DNA of 17,112 nucleotides, taken from positions 1-17,112 of the forward strand of contig JASFYU010000077.1 in NCBI GenBank assembly GCA_045046905.1, in the 5' to 3' direction. Below the pieces are notes generated by a model. It was not told the origin of the DNA, ran no database searches, and saw only the letters and a program-made list of their open reading frames with translations. Source of the stretch: JASFYU01 sp045046905 (GTDB taxonomy: Bacteria; Bacteroidota; Bacteroidia; Flavobacteriales; Flavobacteriaceae). Shown here piece by piece: positions 7,023 through 14,421 of the stretch (positions are counted from its first letter, which is position 1; each line of letters opens with the position of its first letter). The position numbers and the translations under genes are program-made.

Positions 7023-7109
7023 AAAACCTAAGCTCTTCAGCGGTACATCATATTTATATAAATTCTAGATTTATGCAAAAACTTGCCATACAAGAGGGGT
7101 AAAAGCTTG

Positions 7110-7138
7110 TTGTGCATTATCTTAAATCATTATTTTTA
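7110..7138 (+). promoter_or_regulatory. Candidate O-methyltransferase promoter
   Basis: TTG (7110-7112), 18 bases, then TATTTTTA (7131-7138), a 5-of-6 match to TAnnTTTG. A start site would fall only a few bases before the ATG at 7152, giving a very short leader. Confidence 0.35.
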
Positions 7139-7151
7139 CCAAAATTAAGTC

Positions 7152-7793
7152 ATGCACTTTCTATCTCCCTTATTAGAGGACTATATTCAAAATAGCTCCG
7201 AAGAAGAGCCCCTATTATTACAAGAGCTTACCCGTGAAACACATATGAAAGTAGTGCAGCCCAGAATGCTTACTGGTCATTTTCAAGGAAGAGTATTGAG
7301 CATGCTATCTAAGATTAGCAGCCCAAAATATGTATTAGAAATTGGCACATTCACGGGCTATTCAGCCTTGTGCCTAGTAGAGGGAATACAAAAAAATGGA
7401 GAGTTACATACTATTGACATCAATCAGGAACTAACCCAGATACAAGATCGCTACTTTGACAAAAGTGGTTATGGGCATCAAATTATTCAACATACTGGAG
7501 ATGCCTTGGAAATAATTCCGAAACTTGATCTTGTATTTGACCTAGTTTTTATCGACGCCGAAAAAAGAGAATACCCTAATTATCTTGACGCTGTACTTAA
7601 AAAAACAAAACCAGGAAGTATCATTCTTTCTGACAATGTATTATGGTCGGGTAAGGTCATTGAACCCCTAGACCCAAAAGACAAGGTTACTAAAATACTT
7701 CTAGATTACAATAAAAAACTTAAAGAAGACCCAAGGGTCGAGACCGTATTACTGCCTATTAGAGATGGTCTAACGCTAAGTAGGGTACTATAA
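7152..7793 (+). CDS. SAM-dependent O-methyltransferase (COMT/CCoAOMT-like)
   Basis: The enzyme moves a methyl group from S-adenosylmethionine to a hydroxyl, in this family normally a catechol-type one, with help of a divalent metal. SAM motif I is VLEIGTFTGYSAL (61-73) and an acidic SAM contact lies in HTIDI (86-90). The metal ligands are Asp135 in VFIDAEK and Asp161-Asn162 in SDNVLW. The length of 213 is typical of methyltransferase family 3. It starts divergently from kynU, with 176 bp between the two start codons. A link to catechol-like tryptophan products such as 3-hydroxyanthranilate is conceivable but only positional. The 3' end overlaps the convergent PAP2 gene by 35 bp. Confidence 0.92.
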   Translation: MHFLSPLLEDYIQNSSEEEPLLLQELTRETHMKVVQPRMLTGHFQGRVLSMLSKISSPKYVLEIGTFTGYSALCLVEGIQKNGELHTIDINQELTQIQDRYFDKSGYGHQIIQHTGDALEIIPKLDLVFDLVFIDAEKREYPNYLDAVLKKTKPGSIILSDNVLWSGKVIEPLDPKDKVTKILLDYNKKLKEDPRVETVLLPIRDGLTLSRVL

Positions 7794-8331
7794 ACACCCT
7801 GTATAATCTATATATAAAAAATGCCGAACACATACCTACCAATGCACCAACGATAATATCACTTGGGTAATGCACCCCCAAATAGATTCTACTGGTCACA
7901 AAGGCAAAAGGCCAAATATAAAACAGCCACGACCACTTAAATTTTCTTCTTAAAAATAAAAATAGCAAGGTGGTTATTGAAAAAGAGCTCGCAGCATGAC
8001 CTGAAAAAAAACTGTAACTCGAAGGGTTTTTAACAATTCGAATGAGGGTATTAATCTCGACCACCTTATTGGGCCGTAGGCGGGCAACCACTTCTTTGGT
8101 CAGATCTGTCAAGGTAGAAATGAACACGACCAACAATACTGACACTACAATCATAGCAAAGGCATGCCTTCTTGGAAATTTTTTAAATAAAAGGTAGATA
8201 AAAAGTATAAATAAGGGGGTCCAGGAATAGAAATTAGTGATAACAGACCAAAAAGCGTCATATTTCTCAACGCCTAAACCATTCAAGTAAATAAAAGCAT
8301 CCCTGTCCCATTGCAGAATTTTTTCGAACAT
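7759..8331 (-). CDS. PAP2-family membrane phosphatase
   Basis: This is an integral membrane phosphatase of the type 2 phosphatidic acid phosphatase family, which removes phosphate from lipid phosphates such as undecaprenyl pyrophosphate, phosphatidylglycerophosphate or lipid A. All three active-site motifs are present: KEVVARLRP (79-87), SFFSGHAAS (107-115; nucleophile-assisting His112) and SRIYLGVHYPSD (147-158; catalytic His154). About five or six hydrophobic segments surround them, and the length of 190 is normal. The start is ATG 8329-8331, 15 bp after the TatA stop on the same strand, so the two are likely co-transcribed. Its last 35 bp are antisense to the methyltransferase gene. The exact substrate cannot be told from sequence. 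Confidence 0.92.
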   Translation of the reverse strand: MFEKILQWDRDAFIYLNGLGVEKYDAFWSVITNFYSWTPLFILFIYLLFKKFPRRHAFAMIVVSVLLVVFISTLTDLTKEVVARLRPNKVVEINTLIRIVKNPSSYSFFSGHAASSFSITTLLFLFLRRKFKWSWLFYIWPFAFVTSRIYLGVHYPSDIIVGALVGMCSAFFIYRLYRVFIVPYLALDHL

Positions 8332-8346
8332 AGGTCATATACCAAT

Positions 8347-8685
8347 TTAACTCCGTTTTATGGAACCGGTAACATCACTAACATTCTTCTTGACCTCATC
8401 GAATCCCTTCTTGATGTCTTTACCGATACCTGAGTCAATGTTATTTTTTACATCGCTAATATTTTGTTTTATATCATCTACAAAACTGGTATCAATCCCT
8501 TGCTTTTCGGCACTTTTTTGAATCTCTCGTTTTATATCCTCGGTGGCATCTTTCAACTGACGCATACCTTTACCGAGCCCCTTGGCTATTCCTGGAATCT
8601 TATCGGCACCGAATACCATGACCACAATGAACATAATAAAGAATATCTCGCCTCCGCTTATAAATAAAAAGTGCATCATATACAT
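8347..8685 (-). CDS. tatA: Sec-independent (Tat) translocase subunit, TatA/B type
   Basis: TatA-type subunits polymerise to form the passage for folded proteins across the inner membrane. The pattern is an N-terminal membrane helix (about 7-24), the FG hinge (25-26), and an amphipathic helix IPGIAKGLGKGMRQLKDATEDI (30-51). A long charged tail (52-112) of heptad-like DIK/DVK repeats follows. The conserved GGE (11-13) before the helix is as in TatA. The 112 residues are longer than a typical TatA (60-90), so a TatB-like role is possible. Three in-frame ATGs compete: codons 1, 3 and 4 (8685, 8679, 8676). A -7 box at 8690-8697 would put the transcript start next to codon 1, which favours a later ATG or leaderless translation. 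tatC is not in the window. Confidence 0.88.
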   Translation of the reverse strand: MYMMHFLFISGGEIFFIMFIVVMVFGADKIPGIAKGLGKGMRQLKDATEDIKREIQKSAEKQGIDTSFVDDIKQNISDVKNNIDSGIGKDIKKGFDEVKKNVSDVTGSIKRS

Positions 8686-8689
8686 ATCA

Positions 8690-8697
8690 CAAATATA
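8690..8697 (-). promoter_or_regulatory. Candidate -7 box of tatA
   Basis: TATATTTG on the minus strand matches TAnnTTTG exactly, four bases before the first in-frame ATG. No clear TTG lies about 20 bases further upstream; the closest is TTTC. The call rests on the -7 box alone. Confidence 0.35.
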
Positions 8698-8714
8698 GTG
8701 AAGTTTGAAATGAA

Positions 8715-8747
8715 AGAGCTGTCAGGTTTTGAAAACCTGACAGCTCT
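8715..8747. repeat. 33-bp perfect palindrome between M1 peptidase and tatA
   Basis: AGAGCTGTCAGGTTTT (8715-8730) and its exact complement AAAACCTGACAGCTCT (8732-8747) flank a single G. The stem of 16 bp could end transcription from the peptidase gene, whose stop is 122 bp away. No T-run follows on either strand, so it may instead be a dispersed palindromic repeat or a processing or protein-binding site. Confidence 0.8.
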
Positions 8748-8868
8748 GACCAAAGTAAATTATCTCGAGCCAAGTCCGACTGACATTAAGAGGACTATTT
8801 TTTCATATTTCGATGCAGTCCCCAGTACTCGCAAGGGTATTTAAGCCATAAGTGTGTATAAACAAATA

Positions 8869-11184
8869 TTATTTCCCTTTAATGTTTTCTTTCATTTGAT
8901 CAAAGTCAGATTTCTCTTCTTTCTTGGGCCAACTATTGTTCGTAACATCAATATCGGCAGTCTCTGCCTTTGGATCCACTACAACCCCTACTAATTCACT
9001 TTGAGAGGAAAGCACTACTTTCACTTCTTTATCATTCTTTCTCCATATTTCTGGAGGGTAGGTGATATTTTCTACAGTACCATCGGCATAGGTGTACTCA
9101 ACAATCAAAGGCATGGGTATTCCTCCTGGTTTATCATAGGTAACCTCATAAAAATATTTAGGATTTTTAACTGTTGCCCGCTCATTTGCGGTCATATTAT
9201 CCATCATATATTCCTTTAAAGTTTTAGAACTTTCCATCGGGGTTTTCCCTTTTAGGGCAGGATCAAAATCTTCACTTTCCTCATCGACCAAATAAACCAA
9301 GGGAGGCAAATCTGCCTCGGTCATATTTCTCTCGGCCATATACTCCTGCATCTTCTTTCCTGGTTTTGTAGATACATAGTATTTTTTGATGCCCTTTACT
9401 CCGATATCTACATAATCGGTGGTGTAGAACCAAGCTCTCCAATACCAATCTAAATCAACGGCAGAAGCATCTTCCATAGTACGAAAGAAATCTTCAGGTG
9501 TAGGATGCTTAAATTTCCATCGGTTCGAATAGGTTTTGAACGCATGGTCAAAAAGCGTTCTACCCATAACGGTCTCTCGAAGAATATTCAAGGCTGTTGC
9601 GGGTTTACCATAGGCATTCGGACCCAATTGATATACATTCTCAGGATTCGACATAATAGCGGATATCGTGCTTTGGTCACCGCTCATATAAGGCACTATC
9701 TTTGAAGGATCTCCTCTTCTTGACGGATAGGCTTTATTTGGGGCAATGGCTTCCGGAAATGCATCTCCAAATTCTTGTTCTGCCATATATTGCATGAATG
9801 TATCGAGACCTTCATCCATCCAACCCCATTGGCGTTCATCAGAATTCACAATCATCGGAAAAAAGTTGTGTCCGACTTCATGAATAATTACGCTTAACAT
9901 ACCATATTTTACACGATCCGAATAGGTGCCGTCTTCATTTGGTCGGCCATAGTTCCAACATATCATAGGATACTCCATACCTTGATTCTTGGCATGTACA
10001 GAGATTGCCTTTGGATAAGGGTAATCAAATGTATGAGAAGAATATGATCTTAAGGTATGGGCTACTGCCTTGGTCGAATATTCCTCCCAAAGTGGGTTGC
10101 CTTCTTTTGGATATAAGGAAATTGCCATAACATCGCGATTTCCTAATTTGACCGCCTGCATATCCCAAATAAATTTTCGGGAAGTGGCAAAACCGTAATC
10201 TCTAACATTTTTCGCTTTAAATTGCCAGGTTTTAGTCTTTTCAGAAAAGCTTTTTTCGGCAGCTTCGGCTTCGGCCTGAGTCACAATTATTACCGGTTTG
10301 TCATACGACTTTTTCGCTTTTTCATACCGTTTTATCATTTCTTTCGAAAAAACCTCTTTTCTATTTTGAAGTACCCCTGTGGCATCGAGAATATGATCTG
10401 CCGGTACCGTTATATTCACCTCATAATCGCCAAATGGAAGTGCAAACTCACCATTGCCCCAGAACTGATGGTTCTGCCAACCATCAACATCGCTATACAC
10501 GGCCATTCTAGGAAAGAACTGGGCAATAACGTATGCCCTATTGCCATCTTTTGGAAAATACTCAAATCCTGATCTAGCCCTATTCACGGTATGGTTAGGA
10601 ATGGGGTACCACCATTTTATTGAAAAAGAAATCTTTTCTTTACTTTTTAAAGGCTGTGGAATATCAATACGCATCATTGTACGGTTGATGGTATATGACA
10701 ATGGTTTTCCATTAGCAGACTTCACATAATCTATAGTAAACCCACCGTCAAAAGGTTCTTTTAGATATTTATTCGCAAAAGCTCCTGGTTGCTCCGCCAA
10801 AGGCACTCCACCACCATTTCGCAATAGCGATTTAGAATCCTTTGCCCTGACATTTTGATCCAACTGAAGCCATAAATACTCAAGATCGTCAGGTGAATTA
10901 TTGGTATAGGTAATAGTCTCTTGCCCATAAATTTTGGCATTCTTATCATCGAGTCGAATCTTCATCTTGTAATCAGCCTGCTGCTGATAATAATTGGGGC
11001 CTGGGGCACCTGAAGCCGAGCGGTAGGTATTTGGAGTAGCAAACTCTTCATATAGCTGTTTGAATTTACTTTGATTATAATGACCGGACTCCCTTTCTTT
11101 CTTTTCTGCCTCCTGTGCAGTGGTCACCGCTACAAATAAGAATAATAAAGAGGCAACGCAATACTTAATCTTGTTCATGTTCAT
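8869..11184 (-). CDS. Secreted M1-family zinc metallopeptidase
   Basis: This is a gluzincin aminopeptidase-like enzyme of the M1 family, sent out of the cytoplasm by a signal peptide (residues 1-23, ending TTAQ). A beta-rich N-terminal domain (about 65-270) precedes the catalytic domain. The exopeptidase-type loop is QGMEYP (401-406), equivalent to GxMEN. The zinc site is HEVGH (435-439) with the third ligand Glu458 in WMDEGLD, at the family's usual 18-residue spacing. The C-terminal part (about 610-771) is unlike classic M1 and rich in Lys and Glu. The 771-residue length fits the secreted Bacteroidota type. Substrate unknown. It is 59 bp downstream of the DUF6702 gene and presumably in one operon with it. 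The start could be codon 1 or 3; both give the same signal peptide. Confidence 0.94.
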   Translation of the reverse strand: MNMNKIKYCVASLLFLFVAVTTAQEAEKKERESGHYNQSKFKQLYEEFATPNTYRSASGAPGPNYYQQQADYKMKIRLDDKNAKIYGQETITYTNNSPDDLEYLWLQLDQNVRAKDSKSLLRNGGGVPLAEQPGAFANKYLKEPFDGGFTIDYVKSANGKPLSYTINRTMMRIDIPQPLKSKEKISFSIKWWYPIPNHTVNRARSGFEYFPKDGNRAYVIAQFFPRMAVYSDVDGWQNHQFWGNGEFALPFGDYEVNITVPADHILDATGVLQNRKEVFSKEMIKRYEKAKKSYDKPVIIVTQAEAEAAEKSFSEKTKTWQFKAKNVRDYGFATSRKFIWDMQAVKLGNRDVMAISLYPKEGNPLWEEYSTKAVAHTLRSYSSHTFDYPYPKAISVHAKNQGMEYPMICWNYGRPNEDGTYSDRVKYGMLSVIIHEVGHNFFPMIVNSDERQWGWMDEGLDTFMQYMAEQEFGDAFPEAIAPNKAYPSRRGDPSKIVPYMSGDQSTISAIMSNPENVYQLGPNAYGKPATALNILRETVMGRTLFDHAFKTYSNRWKFKHPTPEDFFRTMEDASAVDLDWYWRAWFYTTDYVDIGVKGIKKYYVSTKPGKKMQEYMAERNMTEADLPPLVYLVDEESEDFDPALKGKTPMESSKTLKEYMMDNMTANERATVKNPKYFYEVTYDKPGGIPMPLIVEYTYADGTVENITYPPEIWRKNDKEVKVVLSSQSELVGVVVDPKAETADIDVTNNSWPKKEEKSDFDQMKENIKGK

Positions 11185-11243
11185 TTACATTTTTTAATGA
11201 ATTCTTGAAAAATAAAGTTTTTTAAAGAATATGTTATACAATG

Positions 11244-11750
11244 TTACAAATTTAACACTCCTTTAGTATCTGATTTTGTGAGTACAAAGCTTTTTTTATT
11301 TTTATTGATTTTAAAATGGACAACATTTTGCTGCTCATCATAGATATCGGTAAGCACTTCATTCTGTATTTGAATAGACCTTATTTTAGGTAAATTAATC
11401 TTAGGAACCTCTAAATAGCACATGATTATATCGGTATCATATTTTATACCAATAAAATCATAACTCCTCTTTTTACCATCGATATAAATGACAAATTTCA
11501 TCCTTAGGTATTTTTCGATATACTCCTTTGCCAATTCTGACTCTTTATCAGAATCCAAATAGGTTTTTATATCATAGCGTTCTTCTAGTACTTTTTCAAG
11601 GTCTTCAACAAAAATTCGCATGGTAACCTGTAGAGCATCATCTTTTTTAGAATAGACAATATTGGTTACACTTAAATAAAACTTATGTGCCACCGTAAAG
11701 GCGAAAAGGGGAAGTAATACAATTAGGAAGCTTTTTTTTAATAGGTTCAT
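11244..11750 (-). CDS. DUF6702 family exported protein
   Basis: I chose the ATG at 11748-11750, 14 codons inside the longest reading frame, because it starts a clean signal peptide (MNLLKKSFLIVLLPLFAFTVA). That gives 168 residues. The mature start, AHKFYLSVTNIVYSKKDDALQVTMRIFVEDLE, is the signature of DUF6702, a family of unknown function common in Bacteroidota. The rest is predicted beta-rich, ending in a basic tail. It precedes the M1 peptidase by 59 bp. The pairing of a DUF6702 gene with an M1 peptidase gene is, to my recollection, recurrent in Flavobacteriaceae, which suggests a joint role, perhaps as an accessory or folding partner. Upstream lies the larger heptamer array, which separates it from the three paralogues. 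Confidence 0.85.
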   Translation of the reverse strand: MNLLKKSFLIVLLPLFAFTVAHKFYLSVTNIVYSKKDDALQVTMRIFVEDLEKVLEERYDIKTYLDSDKESELAKEYIEKYLRMKFVIYIDGKKRSYDFIGIKYDTDIIMCYLEVPKINLPKIRSIQIQNEVLTDIYDEQQNVVHFKINKNKKSFVLTKSDTKGVLNL

Positions 11751-11816
11751 TATGCTCTTTATCGATTCAAAGATAAGCAAATGATGTGCCAAAGAATGGC
11801 TGATGGTTTTTCACCA

Positions 11817-12023
11817 TTGTTCACTGCCAACTGTTCACTGTTAATTGCTCATTGTTCATTGATCACTGTTCTGCCAACTGCTTACTGCTTACTGTCAACT
11901 GTTCACTGTCAACTCTCAACTGTCAACAAACAGTTTGCTTCGTGCCTCGCAAAAACGTTCGCTTTCACTGTTCACTGCTTACTGCTTACTGTTAATTGCT
12001 CATTGTTAACTGTTAATTGTCAA
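11817..12023 (+). repeat. Heptanucleotide tandem repeat, array 2
   Basis: About 25 units of the form YTGNYNA (CTGTTCA, CTGTCAA, CTGCTTA, CTGTTAA, TTGCTCA and others). Units run 11817-11926 with one shortened unit (11866-11870), then a 34-base unrelated insert (11927-11960) that breaks the phase, then units 11961-12023. The last unit, TTGTCAA (12017-12023), contains the stop codon (TGA on the minus strand, 12020-12022) of the next gene. A plus-strand open frame of 85 codons across the array is an artefact of the stop-free repeat. Confidence 0.9.
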
Positions 12024-12850
12024 TTATTTCTCCTATAAACAACACTCTTTTTTTGTAAAAACTCCCAGAGTCTAAGTTTATCATTGGTATTTGAAATTAT
12101 GCTAAAAAGAGAATCGGCCTCACAGTAATACATAAAATCGTAGTGTTTGGCTTTGGGTATCTTTAATTCTTGCACAAACACAGAATCTGGGTATGCCCGC
12201 CGAACTTTTTCTAAAAGTGCCAACTTCTTATCTGTTGCCACATCTCGTTTAATTTTTTTTGTACGACCACTAAGTCGATTCATTATTTTATGCGTATTAA
12301 TTCGTATCGTAATAAGTTCTAATATGCCTCTCAAATTAAGGGTATCTGGCATCATAGTGACAAACGCTCCACGATCGGCTTCAAAAAGTCGACGCTCATT
12401 TTTTGTCTTTACACGAACATCGGCATTTGGCAATCTTAAGCTTGATGAAGTTACTACGGGGTCTATGCTTAAATTCTTCATGTCTTTAGTCAGATCACCC
12501 GTTAAATTATAGGGCATTACAATTACCTCGTCTAATTCAGTAAGCACATCTTCTAAGGGCACATATACCAAACTACTTTCTAAAACGCTGGGGCGTATCA
12601 GTATCTGCTTGCGTTTGAACTGTACTGCTGAAAAAATCAAAGTATCATTTAATTGTACAGCGATTGTAAAGAACCCATTAGCATCAGTCACTGTCGCCCG
12701 TTGTGTAGTACTATTCATAACATGAATACCGGAAACATCATTGTCTTTACTATAAACACGGCCTTCTAATTCAGTCGGTTGTTGGGCCACGGCAGAAAAG
12801 CTGACAAGCAGCAAAAGAATAAAGACGCTATATTTTCTTTTTCCAAACAA
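12020..12850 (-). CDS. Secreted CarboxypepD_reg-like protein, paralogue 1
   Basis: The signal peptide is residues 1-22 (ending AVAQ). A carboxypeptidase-regulatory-like beta-sandwich domain spans about 27-105 (LEGRVYSKDNDVSGIHVMN, then TDANGFFTIAV). LTELDEVIVMPYNLTGD follows at 103-119, like the DEVVV-GY segment that follows the same domain in SusC-type TonB-dependent receptors. Here no plug or barrel comes after it. The C-terminal module (about 196-273) has IPKAKHYDFMYYCEAD (Cys243) and LRLWEFLQKKS. Function unknown. It aligns without gaps with paralogue 2 over residues 29-130 and has about 20 extra residues in the middle. The last codons NN are followed by a stop supplied by the heptamer array, whereas paralogue 2 goes on for five residues, so the tail may be clipped. 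Confidence 0.85.
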   Translation of the reverse strand: MFGKRKYSVFILLLLVSFSAVAQQPTELEGRVYSKDNDVSGIHVMNSTTQRATVTDANGFFTIAVQLNDTLIFSAVQFKRKQILIRPSVLESSLVYVPLEDVLTELDEVIVMPYNLTGDLTKDMKNLSIDPVVTSSSLRLPNADVRVKTKNERRLFEADRGAFVTMMPDTLNLRGILELITIRINTHKIMNRLSGRTKKIKRDVATDKKLALLEKVRRAYPDSVFVQELKIPKAKHYDFMYYCEADSLFSIISNTNDKLRLWEFLQKKSVVYRRNN

Positions 12851-12902
12851 AATTATTCAATGGTATCAGTTATTTTCTTTGCCTCTAGAAGGCAGATAGG
12901 CA

Positions 12903-13688
12903 CTAGGGCGTTTTCAGGTGATTATTTTCCCTATAGAGTATACTTTTTTTTCGTAAAAACTCCCAGAGTCGAAGTCTATCATCTGAATCGACAACCGTCT
13001 GAAACGCTGCATCTACTTCGCAGAAATACATAAAATCATCAATTTTAAGCTTGGGTATCCGTAAATCATTCTGATAAACCGAATCGGCATAAAATGCTCT
13101 TACCCGTTGTGTTCGCCCATATTTCTCATTCCTAGCCACTCTTTTCTTTAGCATTTTAGTACGGCCCGTAATAGCGTTTATCAAGGGGTCTAAACTCATA
13201 AAAGGATTTGCAGTGGCGGCATACAGCTCTCTTTCTGCTTTTGAAATCACCTTTACATGAGCATTGGGCAAGCCCAAGGTCGAGGCGGTTACTACCGGAT
13301 CGGTTTCTAACCTACCTAAATCTCTCGTCATATCACCTGTAAGACTATAGGGCATGACTACCACTTCATCTAACTCGGTCAAAATATCCTCAAGCGGTAT
13401 TGATACGGTTTTACTTTCTAAAATCGAAGCGGTCACTACGATTTGTTTCCGTTTAAATTGAACAGCCGAAAATACAATGGTATCATTACGCTTGGCAGAG
13501 ATAGAAAAAAAACCATTGCTATCAGTAATTGTAGCACTTTGGGTGGTGGTGTTCAAAACATGGGTAGCCGCAACATCACCTCCTTTACTGTAAACCCGAC
13601 CTTCAAGGCGGGTAGAAAAAAAGGTCTGTGCCCCCATCGAAGCACTTATCAAAAGAAAAACTACGGAAAGAAGCTTATTTCTCTTCAT
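12903..13688 (-). CDS. Secreted CarboxypepD_reg-like protein, paralogue 2
   Basis: A 261-residue protein with signal peptide 1-21 (ASMGAQ). The regulatory-like domain lies at about 28-105 (LEGRVYSKGGDVAATHVLN; TDSNGFFSISA; FSAVQFKRKQI). The TonB-box-like LTELDEVVVMPYSLTGD is at 103-119 and the C-terminal module at about 176-253 (IPKLKIDDFMYFCEVD, Cys223; LRLWEFLRKKS). Function unknown. Its ATG lies inside the end of paralogue 3 (14-bp overlap), a sign of coupled translation. The gap to paralogue 1 is 52 bp. It is the closest relative of paralogue 1, so the pair likely came from a recent tandem duplication. It ends NNHLKTP, which shows the tail lost in paralogue 1. Confidence 0.87.
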   Translation of the reverse strand: MKRNKLLSVVFLLISASMGAQTFFSTRLEGRVYSKGGDVAATHVLNTTTQSATITDSNGFFSISAKRNDTIVFSAVQFKRKQIVVTASILESKTVSIPLEDILTELDEVVVMPYSLTGDMTRDLGRLETDPVVTASTLGLPNAHVKVISKAERELYAATANPFMSLDPLINAITGRTKMLKKRVARNEKYGRTQRVRAFYADSVYQNDLRIPKLKIDDFMYFCEVDAAFQTVVDSDDRLRLWEFLRKKSILYRENNHLKTP

Positions 13689-14421
13689 TCAATAATTGAC
13701 GAAATGCTTTGCTATGGGTGACCAGAAAATCGATCAATTGAAACTCATTATCTTTTTTTAATAATGATTGGGCAGGTATTTTATCATCGCAATAAATCAA
13801 AAAAGTATCGATTTTATCTTGAGGTAACATCAGGTCAACAATAAAAAACTCATCATCATACACCTGTCTCAGCACCTCACTAATCTTTAATTTTGGTCTA
13901 GAATCTGTGGCTTTTTTATTCGATTTAAACAGCACCTTAAAAAGATTGACAAAATTAATACCGTCTATCATTCCCCTTTCGATCTGTGAGGCTGTGATGT
14001 TTACGACTTCAGTAGAACGATCAGTCTCATATTCATACTCCTTGAGCTCTTCATTTTTCAATTCTAAAAAGCGTTCCTGATCATCAGGGGTTACCACAAC
14101 CTCGTCTAATTCGGTTACTTTTTCAGTAACCTCGACCACGAGGCGGTTTCTTTTAAGAATCTCTTCGGTTATTTTTATTACTTCTAACTGGTAATTTACT
14201 GCCATAAATACAAGTTCATCTCCGACCTTTACCCTAATTGCAAATTCGCCCTGGTTATTGGATATGGTTGCTTTTTCTGAGCTGGTATTGATAACATTCT
14301 CATTAGGAACATTCACTTGGCGATAAATTACTTGGCCACGCAACAATTGTCTTTTGCTGTCCTGTGCATATGAGGTTCCAAAAAATGATACTGTAAAAAT
14401 CAAAAGTAAAAGGTGTTTCAT
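13675..14421 (-). CDS. Secreted CarboxypepD_reg-like protein, paralogue 3
   Basis: I chose the ATG at 14419-14421 (MKHLLLLIFTVSFFGTSYAQ, a standard signal peptide); an ATG seven codons upstream (14442) is also possible. The protein is 248 residues. The regulatory-like domain is at about 27-100 (RGQVIYRQVNVPNENVINT; NNQGEFAIRVKVGDELVF), the TonB-box-like VTELDEVVVTP at 102-112, and the C-terminal module at about 175-242 with LPQDKIDTFLIYCDD (Cys211) and FQLIDFLVTHS. It is clearly related to the other two but much more diverged; the middle is very acidic. It is the first gene of the row and overlaps paralogue 2 by 14 bp. Function unknown. A role with the downstream DUF6702 and M1 peptidase is inferred from gene order only. 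Confidence 0.85.
   Translation of the reverse strand: MKHLLLLIFTVSFFGTSYAQDSKRQLLRGQVIYRQVNVPNENVINTSSEKATISNNQGEFAIRVKVGDELVFMAVNYQLEVIKITEEILKRNRLVVEVTEKVTELDEVVVTPDDQERFLELKNEELKEYEYETDRSTEVVNITASQIERGMIDGINFVNLFKVLFKSNKKATDSRPKLKISEVLRQVYDDEFFIVDLMLPQDKIDTFLIYCDDKIPAQSLLKKDNEFQLIDFLVTHSKAFRQLLNEEK

Noticed and set aside
10222..10572. 116-codon plus-strand open frame inside the M1 peptidase gene
   Set aside because: Antisense to a clear enzyme gene and without recognisable features.
11244..11792. Longer DUF6702 start at 11792
   Set aside because: The 14 extra residues (MAHHLLIFESIKSI) would precede the signal peptide; the internal ATG at 11750 gives a normal exported protein.
11781..12038. 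85-codon plus-strand open frame with LLTVNCSLL-type repeats
   Set aside because: It is the stop-free reading of the heptamer array; the protein repeat simply mirrors the DNA repeat and there is no other support.
12147..12512. 121-codon plus-strand open frame
   Set aside because: Antisense to paralogue 1, which has a signal peptide, paralogues and operon context.
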